From positions 248,001 through 312,000 of the forward strand of contig CALSTO010000002.1 of NCBI GenBank assembly GCA_943789295.1: 64,000 nt of DNA. The letters run 5' to 3'. The DNA is from MAG-121220-bin8 sp002700465 (GTDB lineage: Bacteria > Bacteroidota > Bacteroidia > Flavobacteriales > Flavobacteriaceae). Both the position numbers and the translations under genes were made by a program. Shown here piece after piece: positions 1-7,796 of this stretch (the stretch's first letter is position 1; each line of letters begins with the position of its first letter). The notes beneath the pieces are model-generated. The model made no database searches. It was not told where the DNA came from and was given only the letters and a program-made list of their open reading frames with translations.

Positions 1-1
1 A

Positions 2-436
2 AGAGATAAATCAAGAGGAAATGTTATAGTTCAGACTTTTAATCCCAAACATAGTATAATGGATAAGATAAAGAACAATGATTATTTAGGTATGTTTAAT
101 GAGCAATTGAAAGAACGACATTTATTTGATTATCCACCATATTCTAGAATTATAAAAATTATATTAAAACACAAAAACAAAGAAACTTTGAAAAATGGTG
201 CATTGTGGTTTTGTAAAAGTTTAAAAACTAGATTTAAAGATAAGGTTTTTGGACCTGAATTTCCTTTAATACCTAGAATTCAAAATAGATATATTAATGT
301 TATACAAATAAAAATACCCATAGATAAAAACTTAATAAAAAGTAAAAAAATAATTTTAAAAATACACTCTAGTTTTGAATCTATTTCAAAATTTAGAAGC
401 ATACAGATTTCCATTGATGTAGATCCATATAATTAA
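2..436 (+). CDS. priA: Primosomal protein N' (PriA helicase), C-terminal end, partial
   Basis: Open reading frame already running at the first complete codon (base 2) and stopping at 436, so only the last 144 residues are present. The segment reads IVQTFNPKH, then a region with YPPYSR, then a C-terminal domain ending in VDPYN. This is the usual end of PriA, the replication-restart helicase that reloads the primosome at stalled forks. The QTxxPxH and PPYxR pattern is typical of the helicase C-lobe and C-terminal domain. Helicase motifs and zinc cysteines lie outside the window. The call depends on family recognition of this tail. Confidence 0.85.
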   Translation, partial: RDKSRGNVIVQTFNPKHSIMDKIKNNDYLGMFNEQLKERHLFDYPPYSRIIKIILKHKNKETLKNGALWFCKSLKTRFKDKVFGPEFPLIPRIQNRYINVIQIKIPIDKNLIKSKKIILKIHSSFESISKFRSIQISIDVDPYN

Positions 437-448
437 ATACGAATAGAA

Positions 449-480
449 TTTTGTTAGTGTATATTAAAAATGTATTTTTG
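449..480 (+). promoter_or_regulatory. Bacteroidota-type promoter of the rpsF-rpsR-rplI operon
   Basis: TTTTG at 449-453, a 19-base spacer, then TATTTTTG at 473-480. This is a full match to the Bacteroidota sigma consensus (TTTG, about 19 bases, TAnnTTTG). Transcription would start near 485, giving a leader of under 20 bases before the rpsF ATG at 503. The box overlaps an in-frame ATG at 470, which argues against that ATG being used. Confidence 0.75.
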
Positions 481-502
481 CGACCAATTTTTAATAAAAT
501 AT

Positions 503-841
503 ATGAATCATTACGAAGCTGTTTTCATTTTAAATCCCGTTTTATCTGAAGATCAGGTAAAGGAGACAGTAAAAAAATTTGAAGACTTTTTAATTAGTGA
601 AGGATCAGAAATTATCTCAGTTGAACACTGGGGACTAAAAAAATTAGCTTATCCTATCCAAAACAAAAAAAGTGGATTTTACAATCTTATAGATTTTAAA
701 GCTGCTAACACTACAGTTCAATCATTTGAAACTGAGTTGAAAAGAGACGAAAGAATCATGCGATATTTAAACGTTAAATTAGATAAATACGCTGATGCTT
801 GGTCCGTTAAAAGAAGAGAACGTAACACTAAAAAAGCTTAA
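503..841 (+). CDS. rpsF: 30S ribosomal protein bS6
   Basis: 112-residue bS6 starting MNHYEAVFILNPVLS, the usual N-terminus of the family. An in-frame ATG at 470 would add 11 residues but lies within the -7 box, so 503 is the better start. bS6 binds 16S rRNA as a dimer with bS18, encoded 2 bases downstream. In Flavobacterium ribosomes bS6, bS18 and bS21 are known to sequester the anti-Shine-Dalgarno tail. First gene of the rpsF-rpsR-rplI operon. The predicted leader is too short to hold the structured S6:S18 autoregulatory RNA known in other phyla. Confidence 0.95.
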   Translation: MNHYEAVFILNPVLSEDQVKETVKKFEDFLISEGSEIISVEHWGLKKLAYPIQNKKSGFYNLIDFKAANTTVQSFETELKRDERIMRYLNVKLDKYADAWSVKRRERNTKKA

Positions 842-843
842 TT

Positions 844-1137
844 ATGTCAACATTAGAACAAGCAGGTAAAGCGAATCAAGGAGAAATTAGATATCTTACT
901 CCGTTAGATATAGCAACTAAAAACAGCAAGAAATATTGTATGTTTAAAAGATCTGGTATCAAGTATGTTGATTATAAAGATCCAGATTTTCTTTTAAGAT
1001 TTATTAATGAACAAGGTAAGATTTTGCCAAGAAGATTAACAGGAACGTCTTTAAAATACCAAAGAAAAGTTTCAGTTGCTGTTAAAAGAGCAAGACATCT
1101 AGCACTTTTACCTTACCAAGCAGACATGTTAAAATAA
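844..1137 (+). CDS. rpsR: 30S ribosomal protein bS18
   Basis: 97-residue bS18, recognised from the core KYCMFKRSGIKYVDYKD and the basic C-terminal segment RRLTGTSLKYQRKV...RARHLALLPY. Partner of bS6 on the platform of the small subunit. Separated from rpsF by 2 bases and from rplI by 4. The sequence before its ATG (AAGCTTAATT) has no purine-rich Shine-Dalgarno element, in line with SD-independent initiation in this phylum. In most bacteria this family carries cysteines that may bind zinc; here only one cysteine is visible, near residue 33. Confidence 0.95.
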   Translation: MSTLEQAGKANQGEIRYLTPLDIATKNSKKYCMFKRSGIKYVDYKDPDFLLRFINEQGKILPRRLTGTSLKYQRKVSVAVKRARHLALLPYQADMLK

Positions 1138-1141
1138 TATT

Positions 1142-1594
1142 ATGGAATTAATTTTAAAAAACGACGTACCTAACTTAGGTTTCAAAGACGATCTAGTTTC
1201 TGTTAAAAACGGATATGGAAGAAATTATTTAATTCCTCAAGGATTAGCAATACTTGCTACACCATCCTCAAAAAAAGTTTTAGCTGAAAATATTAAACAA
1301 AGAGAATTCAAAGAAAAAAAGATTGTTGATGAAGCTAATAAATTAGTTAAAAAACTTACTAAGTTAGAATTAAAAATTGGAGCTAAATCTGGAACAGGCG
1401 GAAAATTATTTGGTTCCATTTCTAGTTCAGATTTAAATAGTGAATTATCCAACCTTGGATATGATTTTGATAAAAAAATTATAAAAATTATGGGAGGATC
1501 TGTTAAAAGGCTTGGTACCTATGTAGCTACTTTAAGACTACACAGAAATGTTGTTCACGAATTATCTTTTGAAGTAATAAAAGCGGTAGACTAA
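1142..1594 (+). CDS. rplI: 50S ribosomal protein bL9
   Basis: 150 residues starting MELILKNDVPNLGFKDD with VKNGYGRNYLIPQGLA, the conserved N-terminal rRNA-binding domain of bL9. It is followed by the long connecting helix and a C-terminal domain containing SGTGGKLFGSISSSDL. Full length for the family. Last gene of the bS6-bS18-bL9 operon. An inverted repeat in the following spacer may end the transcript before hisS. Confidence 0.95.
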   Translation: MELILKNDVPNLGFKDDLVSVKNGYGRNYLIPQGLAILATPSSKKVLAENIKQREFKEKKIVDEANKLVKKLTKLELKIGAKSGTGGKLFGSISSSDLNSELSNLGYDFDKKIIKIMGGSVKRLGTYVATLRLHRNVVHELSFEVIKAVD

Positions 1595-1616
1595 ACTTAT
1601 TTAATAATATTTCAAA

Positions 1617-1647
1617 ATCTGATTCTATTTTCTTAAAAAAATCAGAT
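1617..1647 (+). terminator. Weak hairpin between rplI and hisS
   Basis: ATCTGATT at 1617-1624 and its reverse complement AATCAGAT at 1640-1647 form an 8-bp stem with a 15-base loop. The following sequence has no long T tract. It may be a weak terminator or attenuator after the ribosomal operon. Seen directly; function is inferred. Confidence 0.35.
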
Positions 1648-1673
1648 ATTTGCTTTATTATTAATTGTTCATA

Positions 1674-3032
1674 ATGTCTAACGCACCTTCTAATCCTAAA
1701 GGAACTAGAGATTTCTTACCCACAGAGCTTTCTAAAAGAAATTATATAATTGATATTCTTAAAAAGAATTTCAAAAATTTTGGCTTTTCTGAAATTGAGA
1801 CTCCAGCTTTGGAAAAGACCAGTACTCTTTTAGGTAAATATGGAAATGAAGGCGATAGATTAGTTTTTAAGATTCTTAATTCAGGTGAAAAAGTAAAAAA
1901 AGCAGATATAAATGCATTAAATTCTAATGATCTTAAATCATTCTCTAAATCAATCTCTGAAAAGGGTCTTAGATATGATTTAACTGTCCCTTTAGCAAGG
2001 TATGTTGCACAACATCAAAACGACTTAACTTTTCCTTTTAAACGCTTTCAAATTCAAACCGTTTGGAGAGCTGATCGTCCTCAGCATGGAAGATTTCAAG
2101 AATTTACTCAATGTGATGCAGATGTGGTTGGAAATAATTCAATTGTCCAAGAAATTGAATTAATAAAATTATACGATAGCATTTTTAGTGAATTAGGTTT
2201 CAATGATTTAGTTTTTAAAATTAATCATAGGCTTATTTTAAGAGGAATTGCTGATTACATTGGTATTGAAAATAATTTAAATGAATTTATTTCAATAATA
2301 GATAAGCTAGATAAAATTGGATCTGATTCTGTTGTTGATGAAATTAAACAAAATTTTCAAGATGTTTCTATATCAAAACTTGAAAAGTTATTAAAAAACA
2401 AATCTTTAAGTTTTGAAAATATTTCTTTATTACTAAAAGATAGTTCTTTAGCTAACAAAGGGATAGGAGATTTAAAAAGTATTTTTGATTTCATTTCTAG
2501 TAAATCTTTAAACAATGAAATTAAATTTGACTTAACACTAGCAAGAGGTCTTAATTATTACACTGGAACAATCCTTGAAGTTGTTTCAAAGACTAATACT
2601 AGATTAGGTTCTCTCGGTGGAGGAGGAAGATATGATGATTTAACTTCATTATTTAATATGAAAAACACTAGTGGGGTTGGAATTTCCTTTGGCCTTGATA
2701 GAATTTTTATTCTAATGGATGAAAAAAAATTATTCCCTAGTTATTTAAAAAATAGTTTTGATGTCATTATTATAAACTTTGGAATTAAGTATTTAAAAGA
2801 AATCTATTCTTTTATTGATATGCTTAGAAATAAAAATAATAAAGTATTAATTTTCCCTGATAAAATTAAACTCAACAAACAACTTTCTTATGCCAATAAA
2901 CACAATGCTGAACATGCTATTATTTTTGGTGAAAATGAATATAATAAAAATGAGATTATAGTTAAAAACATGATTAAAGGGACGCAATCTGTTCATGATT
3001 TAAAAGAATTGAATACAAATATTTTACAGTAA
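1674..3032 (+). CDS. hisS: Histidyl-tRNA synthetase
   Basis: 452-residue class II aminoacyl-tRNA synthetase that charges tRNA-His. Starts MSNAPSNPKGTRDFLP, with the GTRDF histidine-family signature at about residues 10-14. RYDLTVPLAR and VWRADRPQHGRFQEF (motif 2, about residues 100-143) and the histidine-specific ARGLNYYTG (about 290) follow. A C-terminal anticodon-binding domain closes the protein. A TTG at 1665 is also in frame, but the ATG at 1674 gives the normal N-terminus. Stands alone between the ribosomal operon and a flavoprotein gene on the same strand. Confidence 0.95.
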   Translation: MSNAPSNPKGTRDFLPTELSKRNYIIDILKKNFKNFGFSEIETPALEKTSTLLGKYGNEGDRLVFKILNSGEKVKKADINALNSNDLKSFSKSISEKGLRYDLTVPLARYVAQHQNDLTFPFKRFQIQTVWRADRPQHGRFQEFTQCDADVVGNNSIVQEIELIKLYDSIFSELGFNDLVFKINHRLILRGIADYIGIENNLNEFISIIDKLDKIGSDSVVDEIKQNFQDVSISKLEKLLKNKSLSFENISLLLKDSSLANKGIGDLKSIFDFISSKSLNNEIKFDLTLARGLNYYTGTILEVVSKTNTRLGSLGGGGRYDDLTSLFNMKNTSGVGISFGLDRIFILMDEKKLFPSYLKNSFDVIIINFGIKYLKEIYSFIDMLRNKNNKVLIFPDKIKLNKQLSYANKHNAEHAIIFGENEYNKNEIIVKNMIKGTQSVHDLKELNTNILQ

Positions 3033-3087
3033 TTGTATTTATTATTTAGTCATCGTTTAATTATAATTTTCAATTAAGATTTCAAGA

Positions 3088-4308
3088 ATGAAAAATATAG
3101 CTGTAATTGGAGGAGGTGCTGCAGGTTTTTTTTCTGCAATTTCTGTTAAAACTCACTATCCAAATTATGACGTATTTCTGTTTGAAAAAAGTTCTAAAAT
3201 TCTTTCAAAAGTAAAAATTTCAGGTGGTGGAAGATGTAATGTAACTAATTCAACAAGGGATATAGATGTTTTAACTAAAGCATATCCCAGGGGAGGTAAA
3301 AAATTAAAAAATATATTTCATCAATTTGGAACTTTAGATACAAGAAATTGGTTTGAAACTAGGGGAGTTCCTTTAAAGGTTGAACCTGATGGAAGAGTTT
3401 TTCCAATTTCAAATAATTCACAATCTATTATTGATTGCTTAGTTAATGAGTGTGAAAAAAGTAATATTAAAATTGAATTATTAAAATCTGTTAAAGCTTT
3501 ATCAAAAGTTAAATCAAAATGGATTATCAATTTTAATGACACAAGTTCTTCAATATCTTTTGATAGTGTTATTATAGCTTCAGGAGGATCTCCAAAATTA
3601 AAAGGATTTGATTGGTTAAAAATATTAGGTCATAAAATTATTAATCCCATTCCGTCGCTTTTTACTTTCAATATGCCTAACGAACCAATTATTAGCTTGT
3701 CTGGAATTGCGTTAAAGAATGTTAGAATAAAAATTCTAGACACAAAAATTGAAATTTTAGGGCCTCTTCTTATAACACATTGGGGAATGAGTGGTCCTGT
3801 TATTTTAAAAGCATCTTCAATTGGTGCACGAGAGTTATTTGACAAGAAATATTTTTTCGAATTACAAATAAATTGGCTGATTGAAAGTAATACAGAAGTC
3901 TTATTTAAAATTCTTGAGAATTATTCAATACTACATTCAAAAAAGTTTTTGTCGAAGCAAAACCCATTTAATCTTCCATCTCGTCTTTGGAGCTTTTTGA
4001 TTACTAAGTTTATTTTTTCTAATGAGAAAAAGTGGGGAGAACTTGGTAAAAAAAATATGAGAAAACTTATTGAACTATTAACAAAAGATATTTACAAAGT
4101 CTCTGGAAAGACAACATTTAAAGAGGAATTTGTGACCTGTGGAGGAGTTTCTTTAGAATCTATTAATATTAAAACTATGCAAAGTAAAATCATAGATGAT
4201 CTTTATTTTGCGGGTGAAGTACTTGATATAGATGGCATTACAGGAGGATATAACTTTCAGTCTGCATGGTCAACAGGATATATAGCGGGAAAATTAGGAA
4301 TTAACTAA
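3088..4308 (+). CDS. BaiN/HI0933-family NAD(P)/FAD-dependent oxidoreductase
   Basis: 406-residue flavoprotein with an N-terminal Rossmann FAD site GGGAAGF (residues 8-14) and the family signature KISGGGRCNVTN near residues 45-56. A second FAD-contact segment, GEVLDIDGITGGYN, lies near the C-terminus. Members of this family (HI0933, YhiN, BaiN) are soluble flavoproteins; BaiN acts on bile-acid intermediates in clostridia, but the role in environmental Bacteroidota is not established, so no substrate is assigned. Converges on tRNA-Met with only six bases between the stop and the tRNA 3' end. Confidence 0.85.
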   Translation: MKNIAVIGGGAAGFFSAISVKTHYPNYDVFLFEKSSKILSKVKISGGGRCNVTNSTRDIDVLTKAYPRGGKKLKNIFHQFGTLDTRNWFETRGVPLKVEPDGRVFPISNNSQSIIDCLVNECEKSNIKIELLKSVKALSKVKSKWIINFNDTSSSISFDSVIIASGGSPKLKGFDWLKILGHKIINPIPSLFTFNMPNEPIISLSGIALKNVRIKILDTKIEILGPLLITHWGMSGPVILKASSIGARELFDKKYFFELQINWLIESNTEVLFKILENYSILHSKKFLSKQNPFNLPSRLWSFLITKFIFSNEKKWGELGKKNMRKLIELLTKDIYKVSGKTTFKEEFVTCGGVSLESINIKTMQSKIIDDLYFAGEVLDIDGITGGYNFQSAWSTGYIAGKLGIN

Positions 4309-4314
4309 ATTTAG

Positions 4315-4388
4315 TAGCGAGAGGGAGATTTGAACTCCCGACCTCCGGGTTATGAATCCGACGCTCTAACCAACTGAGCTATCTCGCC
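4315..4388 (-). tRNA. tRNA-Met (CAT)
   Basis: Read on the minus strand, 74 bases fold as a cloverleaf. The acceptor stem is GGCGAGA/TCTCGCT with discriminator A, and the D arm is GCTCAGTTGGTTAGAGC. The anticodon loop is TTCATAA and the T arm contains GTTCAAAT. The anticodon is CAT. The A/C opposition at the base of the anticodon loop resembles other flavobacterial elongator Met tRNAs as I remember them. tRNA-Ile with a lysidine-modified CAT cannot be excluded from sequence alone. The CCA end is not encoded. Confidence 0.85.
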
Positions 4389-4403
4389 ATTATAAAATGC
4401 GCG

Positions 4404-4434
4404 TAAATATATAAACAAATTATATAGGGGCAAA
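4404..4434 (-). promoter_or_regulatory. Promoter of tRNA-Met
   Basis: On the minus strand TTTG (4434-4431), a 19-base spacer, then TATATTTA (4411-4404), one mismatch from TAnnTTTG. It sits 15 bases upstream of the tRNA 5' end at 4388, which is right for a short 5' leader. Confidence 0.6.
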
Positions 4435-4496
4435 CTAAGAATAAAAAATATTTAAAATTCTTTTTTAGAATTAATTTAATCTATATATTGCCGCTT

Positions 4497-4889
4497 ATGG
4501 AATTAAAAGAAAAGTTCGAAATAGAGTTTCCTATTCAAGCCTCTCCACATATGTTATATCAATACATATCCTCTGCATCGGGTTTGTGTGAATGGTTTGC
4601 AGACGATGTAAATTCAAGAGGAAAATCTTTTTCTTTTCTATGGGACGGCTCTGAGGAGATTGCTGATTTAATTTCATCAAAATCTGATTCTTTTGTTAAA
4701 TATAGATGGATGGATGAATCTGATGATCAAGATAAATGTTTCTTTGAAATTAGAATTGTTGTAGACGAGATAACAAAGGATGTTTCATTAATGGTAACTG
4801 ATTTTGCATATTCAGATGAAGTTGAAGAATCAAAAATGATATGGGATAGTCAAATAGCTGATTTAAAAAAATTAGTTGGTTCATCTTAG
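4497..4889 (+). CDS. START-like domain protein (SRPBCC superfamily)
   Basis: 130 residues beginning MELKEKFEIEFPIQASPHMLYQYISSASGLCEWFADD. This is the pattern of the small SRPBCC/AHSA1-like START-like proteins found in Bacteroidota next to a class IV aminotransferase and yqgE, exactly the context here. These folds usually hold a hydrophobic ligand; no ligand is known for this subgroup. An in-frame TTG at 4488 is less likely than the ATG at 4497. No signal peptide or membrane segment, so cytoplasmic. Ends 7 bases before the aminotransferase start. Confidence 0.8.
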   Translation: MELKEKFEIEFPIQASPHMLYQYISSASGLCEWFADDVNSRGKSFSFLWDGSEEIADLISSKSDSFVKYRWMDESDDQDKCFFEIRIVVDEITKDVSLMVTDFAYSDEVEESKMIWDSQIADLKKLVGSS

Positions 4890-4896
4890 TTATTCA

Positions 4897-5733
4897 ATGA
4901 TAAATTATAACGAAAATTTTATTAATGAATCTGAGCATGATTTATTAAATAGAGGGTTTTTATATGGAGATTCTGTTTTTGAATCTATTAAAATAATAAA
5001 TAATAAAATTATTTTTTGGGAAGACCATTACATGCGTTTAATGTCTTCAATGAGGATTACTAGGATTGAAATTCCTCAAAATTATACTCCAGAATTTTTT
5101 AGAATTCAAATTTTAAATACTATTTCCAAACTAAATTCAAATTTTTCTGGAAGAGTTAGACTATCTGTTTTTAGAGAAGGTGGTGGATATTATGCCCCAA
5201 GTTCAATGTCTCCTAGTTTTATTATTCACTGTGTGATTAGCGAAAGCAATAATTTTTTTATAAAGAATAGTGATTTTAAAGTTGATTTATTTAAAGACTA
5301 TTATGTTCAAGATAATTTATTATCTAACTTGAAAACTAACAATAAATTAATAAATGTTCTTGCTGGAATTTATTCAAATGAAAATAATTTAGATAATTGT
5401 ATTTTATTGAATAATAAAAAAAATGTTGCAGAATTTTTAAACGGTAATTTATTTATAGTAAATCAAAAAAAAATAAAAACACCCAGTTTAGATTCAGGAT
5501 GCTTAAACGGTGTTATGAGAAAAAAAATAATTGAATATTTTAAGTTTTTTCCAGAATATAATTTAGAAGAAACTACAATATCTCCATTTGAATTACTTTC
5601 CGTACAAGAGATATGGCTAACTAATTCTATTTCAGGAATTGTACCTATAACATCATATAGAAATAAAAAATTTACTAATGATTTTGCAAAAATTTTTATC
5701 AACTTTTTGAATAAAAAAGTAGCTGATCATTAA
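4897..5733 (+). CDS. Class IV (fold type IV) PLP-dependent aminotransferase
   Basis: 278 residues. Family marks are the N-terminal NRGFLYGDSVFESI (about 18-31), a catalytic lysine in LSNLKTNN (K146) and a C-terminal segment with EIWLTNSISGIVPI. This fold includes branched-chain and D-amino-acid aminotransferases and aminodeoxychorismate lyase; the sequence alone does not tell which. Upstream in-frame starts would run back into the START gene, so the ATG at 4897 is chosen. Its TAA shares the TTAA at 5730-5733 with the stop of the convergent yqgE gene. Confidence 0.8.
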   Translation: MINYNENFINESEHDLLNRGFLYGDSVFESIKIINNKIIFWEDHYMRLMSSMRITRIEIPQNYTPEFFRIQILNTISKLNSNFSGRVRLSVFREGGGYYAPSSMSPSFIIHCVISESNNFFIKNSDFKVDLFKDYYVQDNLLSNLKTNNKLINVLAGIYSNENNLDNCILLNNKKNVAEFLNGNLFIVNQKKIKTPSLDSGCLNGVMRKKIIEYFKFFPEYNLEETTISPFELLSVQEIWLTNSISGIVPITSYRNKKFTNDFAKIFINFLNKKVADH

Positions 5734-6275
5734 TTATGTTGTGGATTTTCAGGTGAATTTGACCAAAGTAAATAATTTCCTCCAATTTTTTCGAGTTTTT
5801 CTTTCCATACACTTATTGTTTCATGAAAAGATAATTTTTCTATATTTTCATTTTTAGCTAATATCCAAGATTTATTCTCAATCTCATTATTTAGTTGCTC
5901 TTTTTCCCATCCAGAATAACCTAAAAAAAACTTTATTTCATTTTTTTTTATTTTCTTATCATTGATCAATTTAACAACTAAATCAAAGTTTCCTCCCCAG
6001 TAAATATTGTCTTTAATTTTAATAGAGTTTTTTATTAATGATGGAATTTTGTGAATAAAATAAAGATTTTCTTTTTCAACTGGCCCTCCATTATATATAG
6101 GAAAATCTATATTAAACTCAGGTATTAAATCTTGAGTTGAGTAGTTTGATTTTTTGTTAATTATAAAACCCACTGTTCCCGTATCGTTTTGTTCAGCTAT
6201 TAATACAACTGATCGATTAAAAGTTAAATCGTGTTGAATCGTTGGTTCTGCAAAAAGAATGTATCCTTTTTTCAA
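5730..6275 (-). CDS. YqgE/AlgH family protein
   Basis: 181 residues with the family opening KGYILFAEPTIQHDLTFNRSVVLIAEQN and the later GFIINK and GGPVEKENLYFIH segments. Function unknown; the family was linked to alginate regulation in Pseudomonas, without a proven biochemical activity. The start is a TTG at 6275: an in-frame TAA lies at 6284-6282, there is no ATG between, and the known N-terminus begins here. The TTG overlaps the TGA of fmt as TTGA, which suggests translational coupling. Confidence 0.85.
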   Translation of the reverse strand: MKKGYILFAEPTIQHDLTFNRSVVLIAEQNDTGTVGFIINKKSNYSTQDLIPEFNIDFPIYNGGPVEKENLYFIHKIPSLIKNSIKIKDNIYWGGNFDLVVKLINDKKIKKNEIKFFLGYSGWEKEQLNNEIENKSWILAKNENIEKLSFHETISVWKEKLEKIGGNYLLWSNSPENPQHN

Positions 6276-7210
6276 ATTAAATTAGTCTTATTAAGTGATT
6301 TAAATCCGTTATTAAATTCAATATTATTCATCATTTTTTTTCCTTCCAATTTTAATTCTAAAATTTCTATTAGCCCTGAGCCTGTTGATATCAATAATGT
6401 ATTTTTGGTCATTATAATAGTACCGGGTTTATAATTTTCATTAGTACTGGATGAATATTTTCTTGACTTATAAACTTTTAATATTTTATTAATTTTGTTG
6501 ACAGTCGTCCATGCAGAGGGATATGGGTTAAGTCCTCTAATAAAATTATGAACTTCAGTTGACGGTTTGTTCCAGTTTATTTGCGTGTTTTCTCGATTTA
6601 ATTTTGGAGCTTTTAAATGTTTTTCACTTTCTTTTTGTTTTATACTTTTAAAATCTTTGTTATCAATTTTTTCCAGAGTTGATAGAATTGTATTAGCACC
6701 AATTTTTTTTAATTTATTATATAAATCTCCTGTATTTTCATTTTTTAAAATAGAAATCTTTTTTTGCTCTATTATTTTTCCACAGTCAATATTTTCATTT
6801 ATGTAAAATGTAGTAACGCCAGTTTCTTTAAATCCTTTAATAATTGCCCAATGTATAGGAGCAGCTCCTCTTAAATTTGGTAATAATGATGCATGTAAAT
6901 TAATAGTTCCTTTTTTTGGAATTTCCCATAAAATTTTAGGAAGCATCCTAAAAGCTACAACTATAAAAACATCGGGTTTTAAAGATTTTACTTCGCTTAT
7001 AAAATCCGAATTTTTTAAATTTTTGGGTTGTAATATTTTTAAATTCTTTTTTATTGAATATTTTTTTACATCAGATATTTTTATTTTTTGTCCCCTTCCA
7101 GCTGGCTTATCTTCAGATGTAATAACCGCAATAATATTATGTGCAGATTTTACCAGAATGTCCAAGCATTCAACTGCAAAATCAGGGGTTCCCATAAATA
7201 TAATATTCAT
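6272..7210 (-). CDS. fmt: Methionyl-tRNA formyltransferase
   Basis: 312 residues. Formylates Met-tRNAi with 10-formyl-tetrahydrofolate to make the initiator tRNA. Seen: N-terminal MNIIFMGTPDFAVECLDIL, then the folate/catalytic signature HASLLPNLRGAAPIHWAI near residues 105-122 and ENIDCGKII, then a C-terminal OB-like domain with FIRGLNPYPSAWT. Two bases downstream of the ATPase gene and overlapping yqgE by four bases, so probably one minus-strand operon. Confidence 0.95.
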   Translation of the reverse strand: MNIIFMGTPDFAVECLDILVKSAHNIIAVITSEDKPAGRGQKIKISDVKKYSIKKNLKILQPKNLKNSDFISEVKSLKPDVFIVVAFRMLPKILWEIPKKGTINLHASLLPNLRGAAPIHWAIIKGFKETGVTTFYINENIDCGKIIEQKKISILKNENTGDLYNKLKKIGANTILSTLEKIDNKDFKSIKQKESEKHLKAPKLNRENTQINWNKPSTEVHNFIRGLNPYPSAWTTVNKINKILKVYKSRKYSSSTNENYKPGTIIMTKNTLLISTGSGLIEILELKLEGKKMMNNIEFNNGFKSLNKTNLI

Positions 7211-7212
7211 AT

Positions 7213-7743
7213 TTATTCTTTTAAAAACTTTAATATATTGCTGATTCTCTCATTTACACTGTTTTTTTCTAACATAATTATTTCAATCTTAAATTCCTTG
7301 TAAATATTTATAATCTCATTATGAATATGCTTACATTGTTCAAAGCTTTCATAACGTTGAGTATCATTTACATATATTTCTTTCCAAGGGGGAAGAATGA
7401 AAATTTTATCATAGACTACTTTTTTTGCTCTTTCAGTAAAAAAATTATCATATTTAATATTTATAAAATTTAAATAAGCAATTATTTCGTGTACTCCTCT
7501 GTCAAAAAATGTAAAATTTACATTTTGAATTTTATTATATTGATTTGACCTTAAAATCATTAATCTTTTACTAAACTCAATTGGGTCTTTTAAAAAAAAT
7601 TGTTCTACACCTTTTTTCTGTTCATTTTCCGTAATTTCTCTACTAATTTCTTTTTCACAATTAAAACCCTGATTTTCTAATCCATTAATAAGCTCAGTTT
7701 TTCCAGTTCCTGGCCCACCAGTTATTAAAATTTTTTTATTCAT
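7213..7743 (-). CDS. P-loop ATP-binding protein (AAA_28/NadR-like)
   Basis: 176 residues starting MNKKILITGGPGTGKTELINGLENQGF, with a Walker A motif GGPGTGKT at residues 8-15. A central FFDRGVHEIIAYLNF stands where a Walker B-type aspartate is expected. Resembles the single-domain AAA_28/NadR-like nucleoside-kinase-type ATPases common in Flavobacteriia; the substrate is unknown. First gene of the ATPase-fmt-yqgE operon, divergent from the DUF493 gene. Confidence 0.75.
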   Translation of the reverse strand: MNKKILITGGPGTGKTELINGLENQGFNCEKEISREITENEQKKGVEQFFLKDPIEFSKRLMILRSNQYNKIQNVNFTFFDRGVHEIIAYLNFINIKYDNFFTERAKKVVYDKIFILPPWKEIYVNDTQRYESFEQCKHIHNEIINIYKEFKIEIIMLEKNSVNERISNILKFLKE

Positions 7744-7784
7744 AATATGAATTGCAAAATAAACAAATAATAGTACTTTCTACA

Positions 7785-7792
7785 TATATTTG
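7785..7792 (+). promoter_or_regulatory. -7 box for the DUF493 gene, implying a leaderless mRNA
   Basis: TATATTTG, an exact TAnnTTTG match, ending only four bases before the GTG at 7797. Transcription from such a box usually starts 4-7 bases downstream, so the mRNA would begin at or next to the start codon. No good TTTG lies 17-23 bases upstream. Confidence 0.45.
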
Positions 7793-7796
7793 CATT

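Noticed and set aside
470..502. Longer start for bS6 at ATG 470
   Set aside because: The extra codons overlap the -7 promoter box and do not fit the family N-terminus.
3321..3845. Two antisense ORFs of 73 and 71 residues inside the flavoprotein gene
   Set aside because: No family features; opposite strand of a strongly conserved gene.
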